Below are positions 17,083 through 26,362 of a DNA stretch of 64,000 bases, piece by piece. The stretch spans positions 1 to 64,000 of the forward strand of contig JAZQOC010000129.1 in the NCBI GenBank assembly GCA_045627645.1, read 5' to 3'. The number at the start of each line of letters is the position of its first letter. Within the stretch, counting starts at the first letter, position 1. Made by a program: the position numbers and the translations under genes. The notes below the pieces were generated by a model. It saw nothing but the letters and a program-made list of their open reading frames with translations. It was not told the origin of the DNA and ran no database searches. Source of the DNA: Colinaster sp045627645. Lineage in GTDB: Bacteria > Bacillota > Clostridia > Lachnospirales > Lachnospiraceae.

Positions 17083-18174
17083 TCATCTCATGTTTATAGA
17101 AAAATTGCACTCACCCTTATTCACAAAAATTTCAGCTGTATTGTCATCACTTAATATCTCTACAGTCTCAATTATTCCCTGGTATATTATTTTTTCCTGT
17201 AAAACACTGCTCTCTATAGTCAGCCTGCTTTTCGATATTATGTCAACCGCAATGCCATCATTTATATACTTTTTATCTATAACTTCCAACAGCGTAGCTG
17301 CACTTTCTACAGGATACAGTTTTAATACACCATCAACAATTTGAACCTCTCTTGGTATGGTCAATACTCCAACGGATTCTGCATCAGGATTGCCCTTTAT
17401 ATCCCAGTCATAAAGCCATCCAATAAGTATCCTCTTATCATCTGCCTTAAAGGTCTGTGCTGCATAAAACTGTGGGCCATACTCTGGTGTGACACGCGTT
17501 CCTTCTACAAAACTGTTTCCGTCATAATCTCCTACAATAAACTGCTCACGACAGTTCTTCTTTCCAATCAGGCTGTACATCAGTACCCATTTACCATCAA
17601 TTTCAAAAAGATCCGGACATTCAATAACATTGTCATACTCGTAGTCATCGAATAGAATTCCCACGTATATCCAGTTCAATAAATCCTGCGATTTATACTG
17701 TACTATTCTTCCATGGCCATCATATTTTGTTCCCACAATCATTCGATATTCACCCTGATGTTCAAATACCTTAGGATCTCTGAAATCATAGGTCGCATCT
17801 TCTGGAAAATGAGTAATAACCGGATTATTATCATACTTAACAAAATGTAATCCATCCTCAGACCAGGCAACAGATTGTGACTGACCGTACTCTTTCGATA
17901 CAGATGTATAGATTAAGTATAGTTTCCCATCCTTCTCAATGGCGCTACCTGAAAAGCATCCACCATCGTTCTCATAATTCTGGTCTGGATATAAAGCAAT
18001 CTCCTGTTCTTCCCAGTTAACCAGATCCTGGCTAATTGCATGTCCCCAGTGCATAGGTCCCCAGACTATGTCATGGGGATTATGCTGGAAAAATGCGTGA
18101 TATTGACCTTTGTAATAAATTAGCCCATTAGGATCGTTCATCCATCCTTTTTCGGGTGCAAAATGATACTTCAT
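17083..18174 (-). CDS. GH32 beta-fructosidase / sucrose-6-phosphate hydrolase, short form
   Basis: A 363-residue glycoside hydrolase family 32 enzyme cleaving terminal fructose from sucrose (or its phosphate) or fructans. Visible motifs are WMNDPNG near residue 11 (nucleophile Asp), FRDPKVF (transition-state Asp) and ECPDLF (acid/base Glu). No signal peptide, so it is cytoplasmic. Typical members are about 450-500 residues; here the C-terminal beta-sandwich is much reduced, but the five-blade propeller appears complete, so the gene is probably functional. Its start overlaps the lipoprotein stop by one base and it precedes the aldo/keto reductase by 18 bases. Confidence 0.87.
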   Translation of the reverse strand: MKYHFAPEKGWMNDPNGLIYYKGQYHAFFQHNPHDIVWGPMHWGHAISQDLVNWEEQEIALYPDQNYENDGGCFSGSAIEKDGKLYLIYTSVSKEYGQSQSVAWSEDGLHFVKYDNNPVITHFPEDATYDFRDPKVFEHQGEYRMIVGTKYDGHGRIVQYKSQDLLNWIYVGILFDDYEYDNVIECPDLFEIDGKWVLMYSLIGKKNCREQFIVGDYDGNSFVEGTRVTPEYGPQFYAAQTFKADDKRILIGWLYDWDIKGNPDAESVGVLTIPREVQIVDGVLKLYPVESAATLLEVIDKKYINDGIAVDIISKSRLTIESSVLQEKIIYQGIIETVEILSDDNTAEIFVNKGECNFSINMR

Positions 18175-20249
18175 TATTTCACCTGTTTCATAATTGCCTT
18201 GCTGGCATCACTGGCATTGTCACCATTGCAATATACATCTGCCACAGCTTCTGCGAATGTCTCATGAAGTGATACGCCACCATCACTCTTTATGCCTTTA
18301 GCATACTGAGATATGCTGCTTCTAAAATCTTCTTCCGAACCAGAGTGTCCCATGGATTTCCACTCTTTATAAGCGGCCTCCATAAGCTTTGAATCAAATT
18401 CCTGATTCATGGCTGTTCCACTCCAGTAATAATCTATATATGCATCTTTCTTCTCCTCTGTTATCAGACAAGGCATGTACACATTTTCCCTATTCTGAAT
18501 ATCAGAGAAGTTATATTCTCTGGCTCTTAACACATTTAACAGCTGATGTCCTAATTCATGAACCACTACCTTTGAAGGGTCATTGGCATTCTTAAACCAG
18601 TATCCACTGTTCACATTTTCCTTGCACATGGCAAGCATCTTATCCCTGTTCAACCACTTGCTGGCATTGAGAAGAATCTCGTTACGAACAACTTTAGGTA
18701 CGTCGCCCACTTCATCTCTTATCACAAAATCCACCGTCCTTGTAACTGCAGTAAATGTCGCCTCATCACGGTTAAGATTTGCTAAAGAGATTGTATTTAA
18801 GCTGCCTTTGATAATCGGGTATGTATCAAACATATAGGACACTGCCTTCTCGACATCCCTGGCAGTTTCTATATCCATCTCACCTAAATTGACGGCTGCA
18901 ATACTATATTTGTCCTCAAGATTCTGCTCGATTTTTGCCACTTCTGAGTCAGAATAAGTGCCTTTTTGTCTTCTTCCGTACTCAGCAATTATGTCTAAGG
19001 CTATATCCGCGTCGTCTACAATTCCCATATAAATCTGGTCATATCTGACTGTGGTCTTAGGACCACCAATCGAATTATCGCCACTATCCTTTGGAGTTTC
19101 ATCACCATAGAATCCGACTATATCATCAAGAGTAAGTTTACTTTTACTCTCGCCTTCTACAAGAACGCTTCCAAGACCTTTTATAACCTTGGCTGCATCT
19201 ACTCCATACACCCCATACTCGGTCCACTCATAGGTTCCGTAGGCTATCTGGCCATCGGCAGTAACTGAAGTATCTGACTTGACATCCGCATAATTCCAGG
19301 CCCACATATTATCCATATAGTTCTTGGAATCGCTGTATTCTCTTACCATAAATGAGACCGTCACAGATATTTCTCCATTGGAGAAGCACTGAACTCCCAT
19401 ATCTTCATCAATATCTTCACTGGTAAATTTAAAGCCTGATGGCACACTAAATTCATAAGTTTTTCCGCCTACTGCCATAGTTGAACTAGCCATAGATGTT
19501 CCTGATACCCATGAATTACCATATATGTTCTTAATTTCATCCTCTGTAGTATCTGGTGCTGAAGTAACTTTAGCAGTCCTTGCCACTTTAAGAGCAGCTT
19601 TGACTGCTTCCTTAGCATCTACTGTATCATTCATAAGCGCCAGCTGTACACCTATTGCATGATTAGGGTCTGGTCCCGGCATATTAACAGCTACGCCTCT
19701 TTCACCCTGAAGTTTGTATTCGAAGACAATATATTCCAGACCGTTATCAACTATAGTCTCAGGACCTGAAACAACCTCTCCACCCTGGCTTACAAGTTTC
19801 TCTGTGACATCTATTTTCTTGATTTCTTCGTTAGTCCTGTCCTGAACCTTAATCTTGTACTGAACCTCATCGCCAATCATAAAAGCTGGTCCAACTGATG
19901 AAAAATAGGTGCAGTATGTATCATCATCTACAGCAAACTCATATCCACTTATCACGATGCTGACGTTCTCATTTACCAACTGAGTCCTAATTTCATTGGC
20001 AAATATAGCGTCATATTCGCCCTTGGTAGCGACCGTTACCACTTCTTTAGTTTCTGGCGAATCCGTCTCCGTCTTTCCAAGCAAGGATGCAATATTGCCA
20101 TCAGCAACCTTATTTGTCTTTGCAGATATATCACCATCTTCTATGACTGCATCCGCTGTTGTAGTATTTTCCACCTTATTGCTCCCACATCCAGTAAGCA
20201 TCAATACTGCCGTACAGCCTATCAGAATGTAGTTAAGTATTTTTTTCAT
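18174..20249 (-). CDS. Large lipoprotein with C-terminal zinc-metalloprotease-like motif
   Basis: A 691-residue surface lipoprotein: signal peptide with lipobox LTGC (Cys21), then an acidic linker. The central region has no family I recognise. Near residue 560 is VVHELGHQLLNVL, an HExxH zinc site, and about 90 residues later HETFAEAVADVY supplies a probable glutamate ligand, the pattern of gluzincin/lethal-factor-like peptidases. It ends soon after. Peptidase activity is inferred only from these motifs. It starts the run lipoprotein-GH32-reductase-GH27, overlapping GH32 by one base, which is an odd partnership for a protease. Confidence 0.7.
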   Translation of the reverse strand: MKKILNYILIGCTAVLMLTGCGSNKVENTTTADAVIEDGDISAKTNKVADGNIASLLGKTETDSPETKEVVTVATKGEYDAIFANEIRTQLVNENVSIVISGYEFAVDDDTYCTYFSSVGPAFMIGDEVQYKIKVQDRTNEEIKKIDVTEKLVSQGGEVVSGPETIVDNGLEYIVFEYKLQGERGVAVNMPGPDPNHAIGVQLALMNDTVDAKEAVKAALKVARTAKVTSAPDTTEDEIKNIYGNSWVSGTSMASSTMAVGGKTYEFSVPSGFKFTSEDIDEDMGVQCFSNGEISVTVSFMVREYSDSKNYMDNMWAWNYADVKSDTSVTADGQIAYGTYEWTEYGVYGVDAAKVIKGLGSVLVEGESKSKLTLDDIVGFYGDETPKDSGDNSIGGPKTTVRYDQIYMGIVDDADIALDIIAEYGRRQKGTYSDSEVAKIEQNLEDKYSIAAVNLGEMDIETARDVEKAVSYMFDTYPIIKGSLNTISLANLNRDEATFTAVTRTVDFVIRDEVGDVPKVVRNEILLNASKWLNRDKMLAMCKENVNSGYWFKNANDPSKVVVHELGHQLLNVLRAREYNFSDIQNRENVYMPCLITEEKKDAYIDYYWSGTAMNQEFDSKLMEAAYKEWKSMGHSGSEEDFRSSISQYAKGIKSDGGVSLHETFAEAVADVYCNGDNASDASKAIMKQVK

Positions 20250-20299
20250 CCGATACTCCCTATTTTTAAGAATTTTATTATTTTCCTAGTGCTATTTGT

Positions 20300-21511
20300 C
20301 TACTTCTCATCCACAACCTGGAAAGTAATAAACTTTAAATAATATGATTCATCCGCTGCCCAAAGTATTGGATGATCTGGTGCCTGAGTTCTAAACTCAA
20401 TCTGTCTCAGTCTCTTATGAACCGCTTTGGCAGCTTCTTTGACAGTCTTAATAAATAGTTCTTCTGTCATAAAATGAGAACACGAACAGGTAGCAAAATA
20501 ACCACCATCTTCTACCAGTTTAAGCCCCTTCATATTTATTTCTCTATAGCCTTTAATAGCCTGCTTTGTTGCTTCTCGTGATTTTGTAAATGCAGGTGGA
20601 TCAAGAATTACAACATCAAACTTTTCTCCTGCTTCCACCATCTTTGGAAGCTCATCAAGTACGTTGGCAACTTTAAACTTAACAGTGTCTTCAAGATGAT
20701 TAAGTTTAGCGTTGGCATTGGCCTGTGATACAGCATATTCTGAAATATCAAGTCCTAAAACAGATGTTGCACCTGCGTATCCCGCATTTAACGCAAAAGT
20801 ACCCATGTGTGTAAAGCAATCCAAAACCTTTTTTCCTCGACAAATCTTTTGCATAGCCAGACGATTGTACTTCTGATCAAGGAAAAAGCCTGTCTTTTGT
20901 CCATTGACCACATCCACCATATAGTGAACATTGTTTTCAATTATCTCGATATTTGTATCAAATTCCTCACCAATAAAGCCCTTATGTATTGGCAATCCCT
21001 CTTTCTTTCGTTCTTTGGCATCACTTCTCTCATACACGCCACGGACTTTAATACCATCCTCTGCCAAAACCTTTTTTAACTGATCAACTATAGTGATTTT
21101 GAACTGATCTATTCCAAGAGAAAGTGATTCAACTACAAGCACATCCTCGTACTTATCGATTGTGATACCCGGAAGAAAATCTGCCTCTCCAAACACCACT
21201 CTGCAGGATGACAAATCAGCTGGTGCCAGTACAGTCTTACGGTATTTCCAGGCTGCTTTCGCCCTTTCATAAAAAAGTTTATCATCAACCACTGTATCAA
21301 CTTTTCTGCTGAACATTCTGATGCGAATTTTTGAGTTGTCATTGATATAACCAATGCCCATAGGATAATCATCAAAATCCACTACTTTGACAATGTCACC
21401 ATTGCTGTATGTACCAATGACCTCATCTATCTCATTGTCAAATATCCAGGCGCCTCCTGCCTTGAGATATCTGCCTTCTCCCTTTTTAAGCTTTATTGTT
21501 GTATCGTACAT
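20300..21511 (-). CDS. rlmI: RlmI-like 23S rRNA cytosine methyltransferase
   Basis: A 403-residue SAM-dependent methyltransferase of the RlmI family, which makes m5C1962 in 23S rRNA in E. coli. An N-terminal PUA-like domain (residues 1-80), a middle domain, then a Rossmann methyltransferase with VLDCFTHMGTFALNA (SAM loop), LDPPAFTKSREATKQ (catalytic loop) and the CSCSHFM segment carrying the catalytic-region cysteine. The length fits the family (about 390-400). ATG at 21511; it follows the carboxypeptidase gene by 10 bases. Confidence 0.88.
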   Translation of the reverse strand: MYDTTIKLKKGEGRYLKAGGAWIFDNEIDEVIGTYSNGDIVKVVDFDDYPMGIGYINDNSKIRIRMFSRKVDTVVDDKLFYERAKAAWKYRKTVLAPADLSSCRVVFGEADFLPGITIDKYEDVLVVESLSLGIDQFKITIVDQLKKVLAEDGIKVRGVYERSDAKERKKEGLPIHKGFIGEEFDTNIEIIENNVHYMVDVVNGQKTGFFLDQKYNRLAMQKICRGKKVLDCFTHMGTFALNAGYAGATSVLGLDISEYAVSQANANAKLNHLEDTVKFKVANVLDELPKMVEAGEKFDVVILDPPAFTKSREATKQAIKGYREINMKGLKLVEDGGYFATCSCSHFMTEELFIKTVKEAAKAVHKRLRQIEFRTQAPDHPILWAADESYYLKFITFQVVDEK

Positions 21512-21521
21512 ATCTTTCTCC

Positions 21522-22982
21522 CTAACGGCGTCTTGCAGTATTGATTACTGCACCAATCATACTCTCTAAATCAGCTGGAATCTCTCCATTGTCTGGCCTT
21601 GCAGGTGTAATGCCCAGTTCAGCTGCATTAAATTTCTGAATTCCATATCGCATAAGTACAAGTGATACATAACTCTGAGTCTGCACATTTTCACAGCCAT
21701 AAACCACAGTAACAATATAATGAGTCTCTCCGTTAATATCCTGAGTTTCGTATGCCGAAACCAGACATGACTGAGCTTTGTCTGTGGTTCCAGTCTTAAG
21801 GCCTACCACACCTGGTACATTGTGAAGCAACAGATTAGTGTTAACGGCTTCAAAATTACCAAGGGATGAAAGTCTTGTCTTCTTAATTGAGGTAATATCT
21901 GTTATCTCTGGATATGTATTCAAAATATGAGTTGCAATAATAAACATATCCGATGCTGTTAAATGGTTTTGAATCTTTGGAGTCAAAAGATCTTCATGAT
22001 AAAGTGGTAACCCATGAGGATTGAAAAACTCTGCATTTTCAGACAATCCCAGTGCAACTGCCTTCTGATTCATGCGTTCCACAAAAGTCTCTTCATCACC
22101 ACACAGATGCTCAGCCAAAGCCAGTGAACATTCATTGCTGGATACAATAAGCATCGCAGAAATAACATCCATAATATCTGCGGTATCACCCTCTTTGACT
22201 TTGATTGCACCATCACTGGTTTCAGACAGTTCGCTTGCCTTTTTTGAAAATGTGACCGTATCATGCTCTGTAATCTCGCCTTTGTTCATGGCATCCTTAA
22301 GAACAATATATGTCATCAGTTTTGTAGTACTAGCTATAGAAACCACCTGGTCCTCATTCATGGCGTAATACATATTGCCTGTTGTAATATCTCCTACCAG
22401 ACAGCTGTCTGCCATATATGCAAGGCTTGAATCAACCAGATTATATTTATTAAAATCAAATTCGCCCGTTGTATTTATGTAAACCGCATTGCCATCGAAT
22501 GACATATCGATATTCATGGCCAAAGCCAGTTCCCCTCGGTTTACATAACAGTCTTTACCGCCATCACTTGTCGTAATTGCAAAGAAGCAGTAATCATTGC
22601 CATCAATGCCAATAAACATCTTCTTTCTGGTAATATTAACCTTCTGTGGCTCATCCATAACATCTGGCTCATCACTCTCTTCATCTTCCTGTTCAGATGT
22701 ACTCTTCACCATTACATAGGTAAGGCCATCCTTACTGTCCCATTCAAGTTCAAATGCCCTATCGGTACCTGCAAATGCCTTAGACAGGTCATTTAGCGAT
22801 ATATACTGATTGTTGTCAAAATCGTAATTAATTACCTTTACTATATGATTATCGCCATCCACATTGACAGTAACTGTTTCCATCGTATCTGAAGCATATA
22901 CTGACTGTGGCATAAACATTCCCAGGGTATTTATCAACAGAACTGTTGCAATAAAGTAAGCAAAAAACTTAATCTTTTTCAT
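21522..22982 (-). CDS. D-alanyl-D-alanine carboxypeptidase with stalk-like N-domain
   Basis: A 486-residue penicillin-binding protein trimming peptidoglycan stem peptides outside the cell. A signal peptide at residues 1-30 is followed by a beta-rich region (about 30-190) resembling copper-amine-oxidase-N-like domains of Clostridial wall proteins. The serine peptidase domain has all three active-site motifs: SxxK in IASTTKLMTY, SxN in VSSNECSLAL and KTG in GLKTGTTDKAQ. ATG at 22982 is preferred to the upstream in-frame start at 23039, which would overlap the neighbour by 56 bases. Two opposed copies of the dispersed motif (22475 and 22538) fall in the N-domain. Confidence 0.87.
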   Translation of the reverse strand: MKKIKFFAYFIATVLLINTLGMFMPQSVYASDTMETVTVNVDGDNHIVKVINYDFDNNQYISLNDLSKAFAGTDRAFELEWDSKDGLTYVMVKSTSEQEDEESDEPDVMDEPQKVNITRKKMFIGIDGNDYCFFAITTSDGGKDCYVNRGELALAMNIDMSFDGNAVYINTTGEFDFNKYNLVDSSLAYMADSCLVGDITTGNMYYAMNEDQVVSIASTTKLMTYIVLKDAMNKGEITEHDTVTFSKKASELSETSDGAIKVKEGDTADIMDVISAMLIVSSNECSLALAEHLCGDEETFVERMNQKAVALGLSENAEFFNPHGLPLYHEDLLTPKIQNHLTASDMFIIATHILNTYPEITDITSIKKTRLSSLGNFEAVNTNLLLHNVPGVVGLKTGTTDKAQSCLVSAYETQDINGETHYIVTVVYGCENVQTQSYVSLVLMRYGIQKFNAAELGITPARPDNGEIPADLESMIGAVINTARRR

Positions 22983-22983
22983 C

Positions 22984-23712
22984 CTACATGCCCTCCAGTT
23001 CTTCGATTTCAAGCACAACTTCACTGTCTGCCTGATCATTGCCTTTATCTTCCGCTACGGCTTTGTTATGATAAACTACCGCACCATCTTTGTAATTAAT
23101 AACTAACATTCCTGATGCAACAGCATAATCACATTCCGTTCCAGATATATTCATATGTTCTCTGTCTGCTTCATAATCAGCCGACATGCCATATTGTCCA
23201 TCAAGTTCATCATAATCCGGAAGAAGTTTTGGACCATATTCTTTAAGATATGCTGAGAGACTCATTCCCAAAGTTTCCTCAACCAGCTCATCAATAGACT
23301 TATCTGTCTCTATATAATTTTGCTGTATACGTGTAGCTAACAGACTGCTTACTGCGCTTCTTAGCGCTTCATCTGCTGCTGCCCTGGCCATATCATAAGA
23401 CTCACGGTTAATACTCTCATTCATCTGACCTTCTTTGTTAATAACCATCTCACTGGTTACAACAATCTTGTCCATAAAAAGCGAAGCATCTACTTCATTG
23501 CCCATAGTTGCGCTGCCAAGATACTCCTCCATGCTGTCTTTAACCTGATCTGTAATATCTATTTCACGGTACCAGTTTCCAGGTAGTCTGAGTCTGTTTC
23601 CATTGATATAGCCATATGCCACCAGGCCAATCATCATGAACATGATTAACATCAATGCGAAAACTACTGGTATTCCTATTCTCGACCTTCTTTTTCTTCT
23701 TCTTTTTGCCAT
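22984..23712 (-). CDS. Membrane-anchored protein of unknown function
   Basis: A 242-residue protein with a very basic N-terminus (AKRRRKRRSRIG), one membrane helix (about residues 13-34) and an acidic extracellular remainder. I do not recognise the family. The C-terminus is strongly acidic (SEVVLEIEELEGM). It sits one base before the carboxypeptidase gene, whose ribosome site lies within its last codons, so the two are translationally close and may act together at the cell wall. Confidence 0.7.
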   Translation of the reverse strand: MAKRRRKRRSRIGIPVVFALMLIMFMMIGLVAYGYINGNRLRLPGNWYREIDITDQVKDSMEEYLGSATMGNEVDASLFMDKIVVTSEMVINKEGQMNESINRESYDMARAAADEALRSAVSSLLATRIQQNYIETDKSIDELVEETLGMSLSAYLKEYGPKLLPDYDELDGQYGMSADYEADREHMNISGTECDYAVASGMLVINYKDGAVVYHNKAVAEDKGNDQADSEVVLEIEELEGM

Positions 23713-23747
23713 TCCTACTACTTTCCAACTAAACTAACAAAATATAA

Positions 23748-24500
23748 CTATTTGTAAATATTTACTTTACAGTTAGTCTTTCCCTTTTTACTTAATCCCA
23801 ATGCTTCTTCAAATGAGAACTTTCCAAATCCTCGTACACTTATTACATCCTTTTCCCTCAAAGTTTTCGCATTTTCCGTGCACAATCTGCCGTTTAAAAA
23901 TATCAGGTTTTTCGGAAACATCTCCAGTGAATCCTGTCTTGAAAGATTAAATACTTTTGCAACCACTGCATCAATTCTTTCAGATGCAACCTGTATGATT
24001 TTTTCTTCAAGTACCGGTGCTGTAATATCCTGCACATTCTCTTCTACCTTAGCTGATACAGAGGTGTGTCTGATTCTTGTGAGATTTTCTGTAATATATT
24101 CGCTCATGGATTCCTGGCAAAACAGACAGGCCTGATTGTTTCTGACGAATATATCCCCCAGCGTTTCTCTCTTAATTCCAAGGTTCATCAGAGCCCCAAG
24201 AAAATCCCTGTGGTTAAGATCATCAGAGAACTTACTCATAAGCGGCCTTATAACTATAGCCACAATAGGAAAGGGCTCATCGTAACCCATATCCTCTTCT
24301 CTGCCAAACCTTACCATCTTTCTTTCAGCTATTTCGCAGCCTCCGAAAACTTTTGGACATGCAAAAGCAAGCTCTCTCTCTATTTCATAGAACTCCGAAA
24401 GGTCTGCCATAGACAGGAAGCTTGTAAATGTGTACTGATTATTGTTATAGCTTCTGTTTGCAAGTTCTTTAAACCTGCTTTGCATGGCTATATCACTCAT
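23748..24500 (-). CDS. YlmH-type RNA-binding protein (S4 domain)
   Basis: A 250-residue protein similar to YlmH, encoded near division genes in many Firmicutes and lately linked to ribosome rescue. The N-terminal two thirds is the YlmH domain (FTSFLSMADL, KVFGGCEIAERKMVRFG); the C-terminal 70 residues are an S4 RNA-binding domain (RIDAVVAKVFNLSR, FLNGRLCTENAKTLREKDVISVRGFGKF shown in parts). The start has no obvious stronger alternative. Spacing to neighbours is 35 and 7 bases, consistent with an operon. Confidence 0.82.
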   Translation of the reverse strand: MSDIAMQSRFKELANRSYNNNQYTFTSFLSMADLSEFYEIERELAFACPKVFGGCEIAERKMVRFGREEDMGYDEPFPIVAIVIRPLMSKFSDDLNHRDFLGALMNLGIKRETLGDIFVRNNQACLFCQESMSEYITENLTRIRHTSVSAKVEENVQDITAPVLEEKIIQVASERIDAVVAKVFNLSRQDSLEMFPKNLIFLNGRLCTENAKTLREKDVISVRGFGKFSFEEALGLSKKGKTNCKVNIYK

Positions 24501-24507
24501 TTAACAA

Positions 24508-24810
24508 TTAAACCTCATAATCCATACATGTTCTGCTTGCAGTGAATGGTCGAACCTTTCCATTAGCTACTGCTACATGTTCTGGATGTATAGCATAACC
24601 CTTAAGGGCATCCTCATCTGTAAATGTTGAGTCTAACATCACATCGCAATTTGAGCTTGGAAGTGGATTGATATTAACCTTAATCTCTACGATTCCAGGA
24701 ACTTTGTCCTTTAATCCCTCAAGACCTTCTTTAATACCTGCCTTTACTTCATCCTTCTGCTGTGATGTTAACTCCTCTTTGAGAGTCCAAAGAATTACAT
24801 GCTTTACCAT
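24508..24810 (-). CDS. Dabb-family stress-responsive alpha-beta barrel protein
   Basis: A 100-residue protein of the Dabb family, a dimeric ferredoxin-like barrel. It starts MVKHVILWTLKEE and holds a central VPGIVEIKVNIN and late HPEHVAVANGKVRPF, all typical of the family. The function is not known in bacteria. It lies 13 bases after the GT-C gene and 7 bases before the ylmH-like gene. Confidence 0.85.
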   Translation of the reverse strand: MVKHVILWTLKEELTSQQKDEVKAGIKEGLEGLKDKVPGIVEIKVNINPLPSSNCDVMLDSTFTDEDALKGYAIHPEHVAVANGKVRPFTASRTCMDYEV

Positions 24811-24823
24811 AACTCAAATCTCC

Positions 24824-26362
24824 TTAATCTGTTTGTTTTTGATATATTACGTATGCATCTGTTTCTGCAACATTCTTATATGTGTCTTTATCAAGCATCT
24901 GCTTCATGTCTTCACTACTGTACAGAATTGGCCACTGAGGAACCTCAAAGTCCTCCACGTAGTCTTTGCTGACTACCATATACGTAGCCTCCCCTGCGGC
25001 AGCTTCCACAGGCATTACATCATAGTAAAATTTGAGAACAAACATCTGATAATCATCTGTATAGAAAATGGAATCATTATCACTTATGTAAACCAAATCA
25101 AATGCTTCCTTCAAATCATTTTCTCTGTCTGCAAATACTGTTCTGTTAGTTCCAGTTGCAAATGTAACAATCACAGCCAGTGTAACCAGTGCAGAAATTA
25201 CCACCTGATTGATCTTATTTTCGAAGTACCTGCCCGCTGCGCATTTAATCAGATATATGATTATGAAACTTACACACACACCATAGAAGCTGAACACCCT
25301 CTTATAGGGCTGAACGCTCTGACCAATAAGCACCACTGGCATCATGAGAACAAACATACTAACAAATATACTTGCAAAAAAGCCTCTGCCATCCTCTTTG
25401 TTCCTGCTTATCATCATATCGATAATACTTACAACAAAACCAATTATAAGTATCACAGTAATGGCATTGCCCCAGCCTGTAACATACAGTTCAAACAAAT
25501 CCTTAAGATACTGCGGTAATTCCTTAACAACAATGCTTCTGTCTATGCTCTGGATATAAGGAGTTGCAAGCATGTAATCCATTCCGGTTTTAAGAGCAGC
25601 CAGTGGATGATGCAATATAATTGTCACCTGATATATACCAAAATAAGCACTTTCCGCATCCTTACTCAACAGATTAGAACCAATTGCCAGCCACACTGTT
25701 CCATACATAACAAATGTCAAAACAGCAGCAATAACAGCAAAACCTATAAGCTTTCTCATTGACTTATAGTCTTTCCTAAAGAGTGTATATGCTCCGCCTA
25801 TAAAGCATACTGTAACAACCCAGTAACAGCTGCTTGGTATGGTATAAAGACCCCAGACAAGGGAAAGTACAAAGACTATGTAGCATCTAAGTTGTCCATC
25901 CTCAAGGCATATCTTATATACACACATAAGTGCTGTAAGCATGCATGTGGTTGCCACTGCATAACCTCTTCCCTGTATAGCCAGGGTATTAACAAGTCCA
26001 AACATGACAAAGATTAATGCTGCAATATATCCATATACCTTGGAATAAATCTTTCTCACCAGATTGTAGACTAATGAAATATTACACAGTGAAGCTATCC
26101 AGGATATTCCTCTAAGTCCAATGGTATTATTTCCCAAGTAATCAAGAAATGCTGACAGTACTGAATATCCCAGGTGATTGTTAGGTACAGGCCAGTGAAT
26201 TCCCGCATATACTGGTCCTCTTGATATGAAATAGTAATATGTGTACAGTTCATCATACCATGGCTTATTTCTGAACATCTCAACACCATAGACGAATCCC
26301 ATGACCACAATCAGTCCGATAATCAATATGTTATTTTTTATAAACAGCTTAGCTTTTTCCAT
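24824..26362 (-). CDS. Polytopic GT-C-type glycosyltransferase (family 39-like)
   Basis: A 512-residue membrane protein with about ten helices. The first extracellular loop carries WYDELYTYYYF, the acidic DE pair of GT-C/PMT-ArnT-like enzymes that use polyprenyl-phosphate sugars. A second loop has a conserved-looking PNNHLGYSV, in place of the usual DxHPP. A C-terminal domain of about 110 residues follows the last helix. It is preceded directly (zero-base gap) by a paralogue with the same layout. Together they probably glycosylate a surface polymer or protein; donor and acceptor are unknown. Confidence 0.75.
   Translation of the reverse strand: MEKAKLFIKNNILIIGLIVVMGFVYGVEMFRNKPWYDELYTYYYFISRGPVYAGIHWPVPNNHLGYSVLSAFLDYLGNNTIGLRGISWIASLCNISLVYNLVRKIYSKVYGYIAALIFVMFGLVNTLAIQGRGYAVATTCMLTALMCVYKICLEDGQLRCYIVFVLSLVWGLYTIPSSCYWVVTVCFIGGAYTLFRKDYKSMRKLIGFAVIAAVLTFVMYGTVWLAIGSNLLSKDAESAYFGIYQVTIILHHPLAALKTGMDYMLATPYIQSIDRSIVVKELPQYLKDLFELYVTGWGNAITVILIIGFVVSIIDMMISRNKEDGRGFFASIFVSMFVLMMPVVLIGQSVQPYKRVFSFYGVCVSFIIIYLIKCAAGRYFENKINQVVISALVTLAVIVTFATGTNRTVFADRENDLKEAFDLVYISDNDSIFYTDDYQMFVLKFYYDVMPVEAAAGEATYMVVSKDYVEDFEVPQWPILYSSEDMKQMLDKDTYKNVAETDAYVIYQKQTD

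Noticed and set aside
17083..18174. GH32 gene as a truncated pseudogene
   Set aside because: All three catalytic motifs are present, the frame is intact and coupled to neighbours on both sides; only the C-terminal sandwich is short.
24668..25519. Long plus-strand open frame opposite the Dabb and GT-C genes
   Set aside because: It is antisense to two well-supported genes, cysteine/isoleucine-rich in a way typical of shadow frames, and has no ribosome site.
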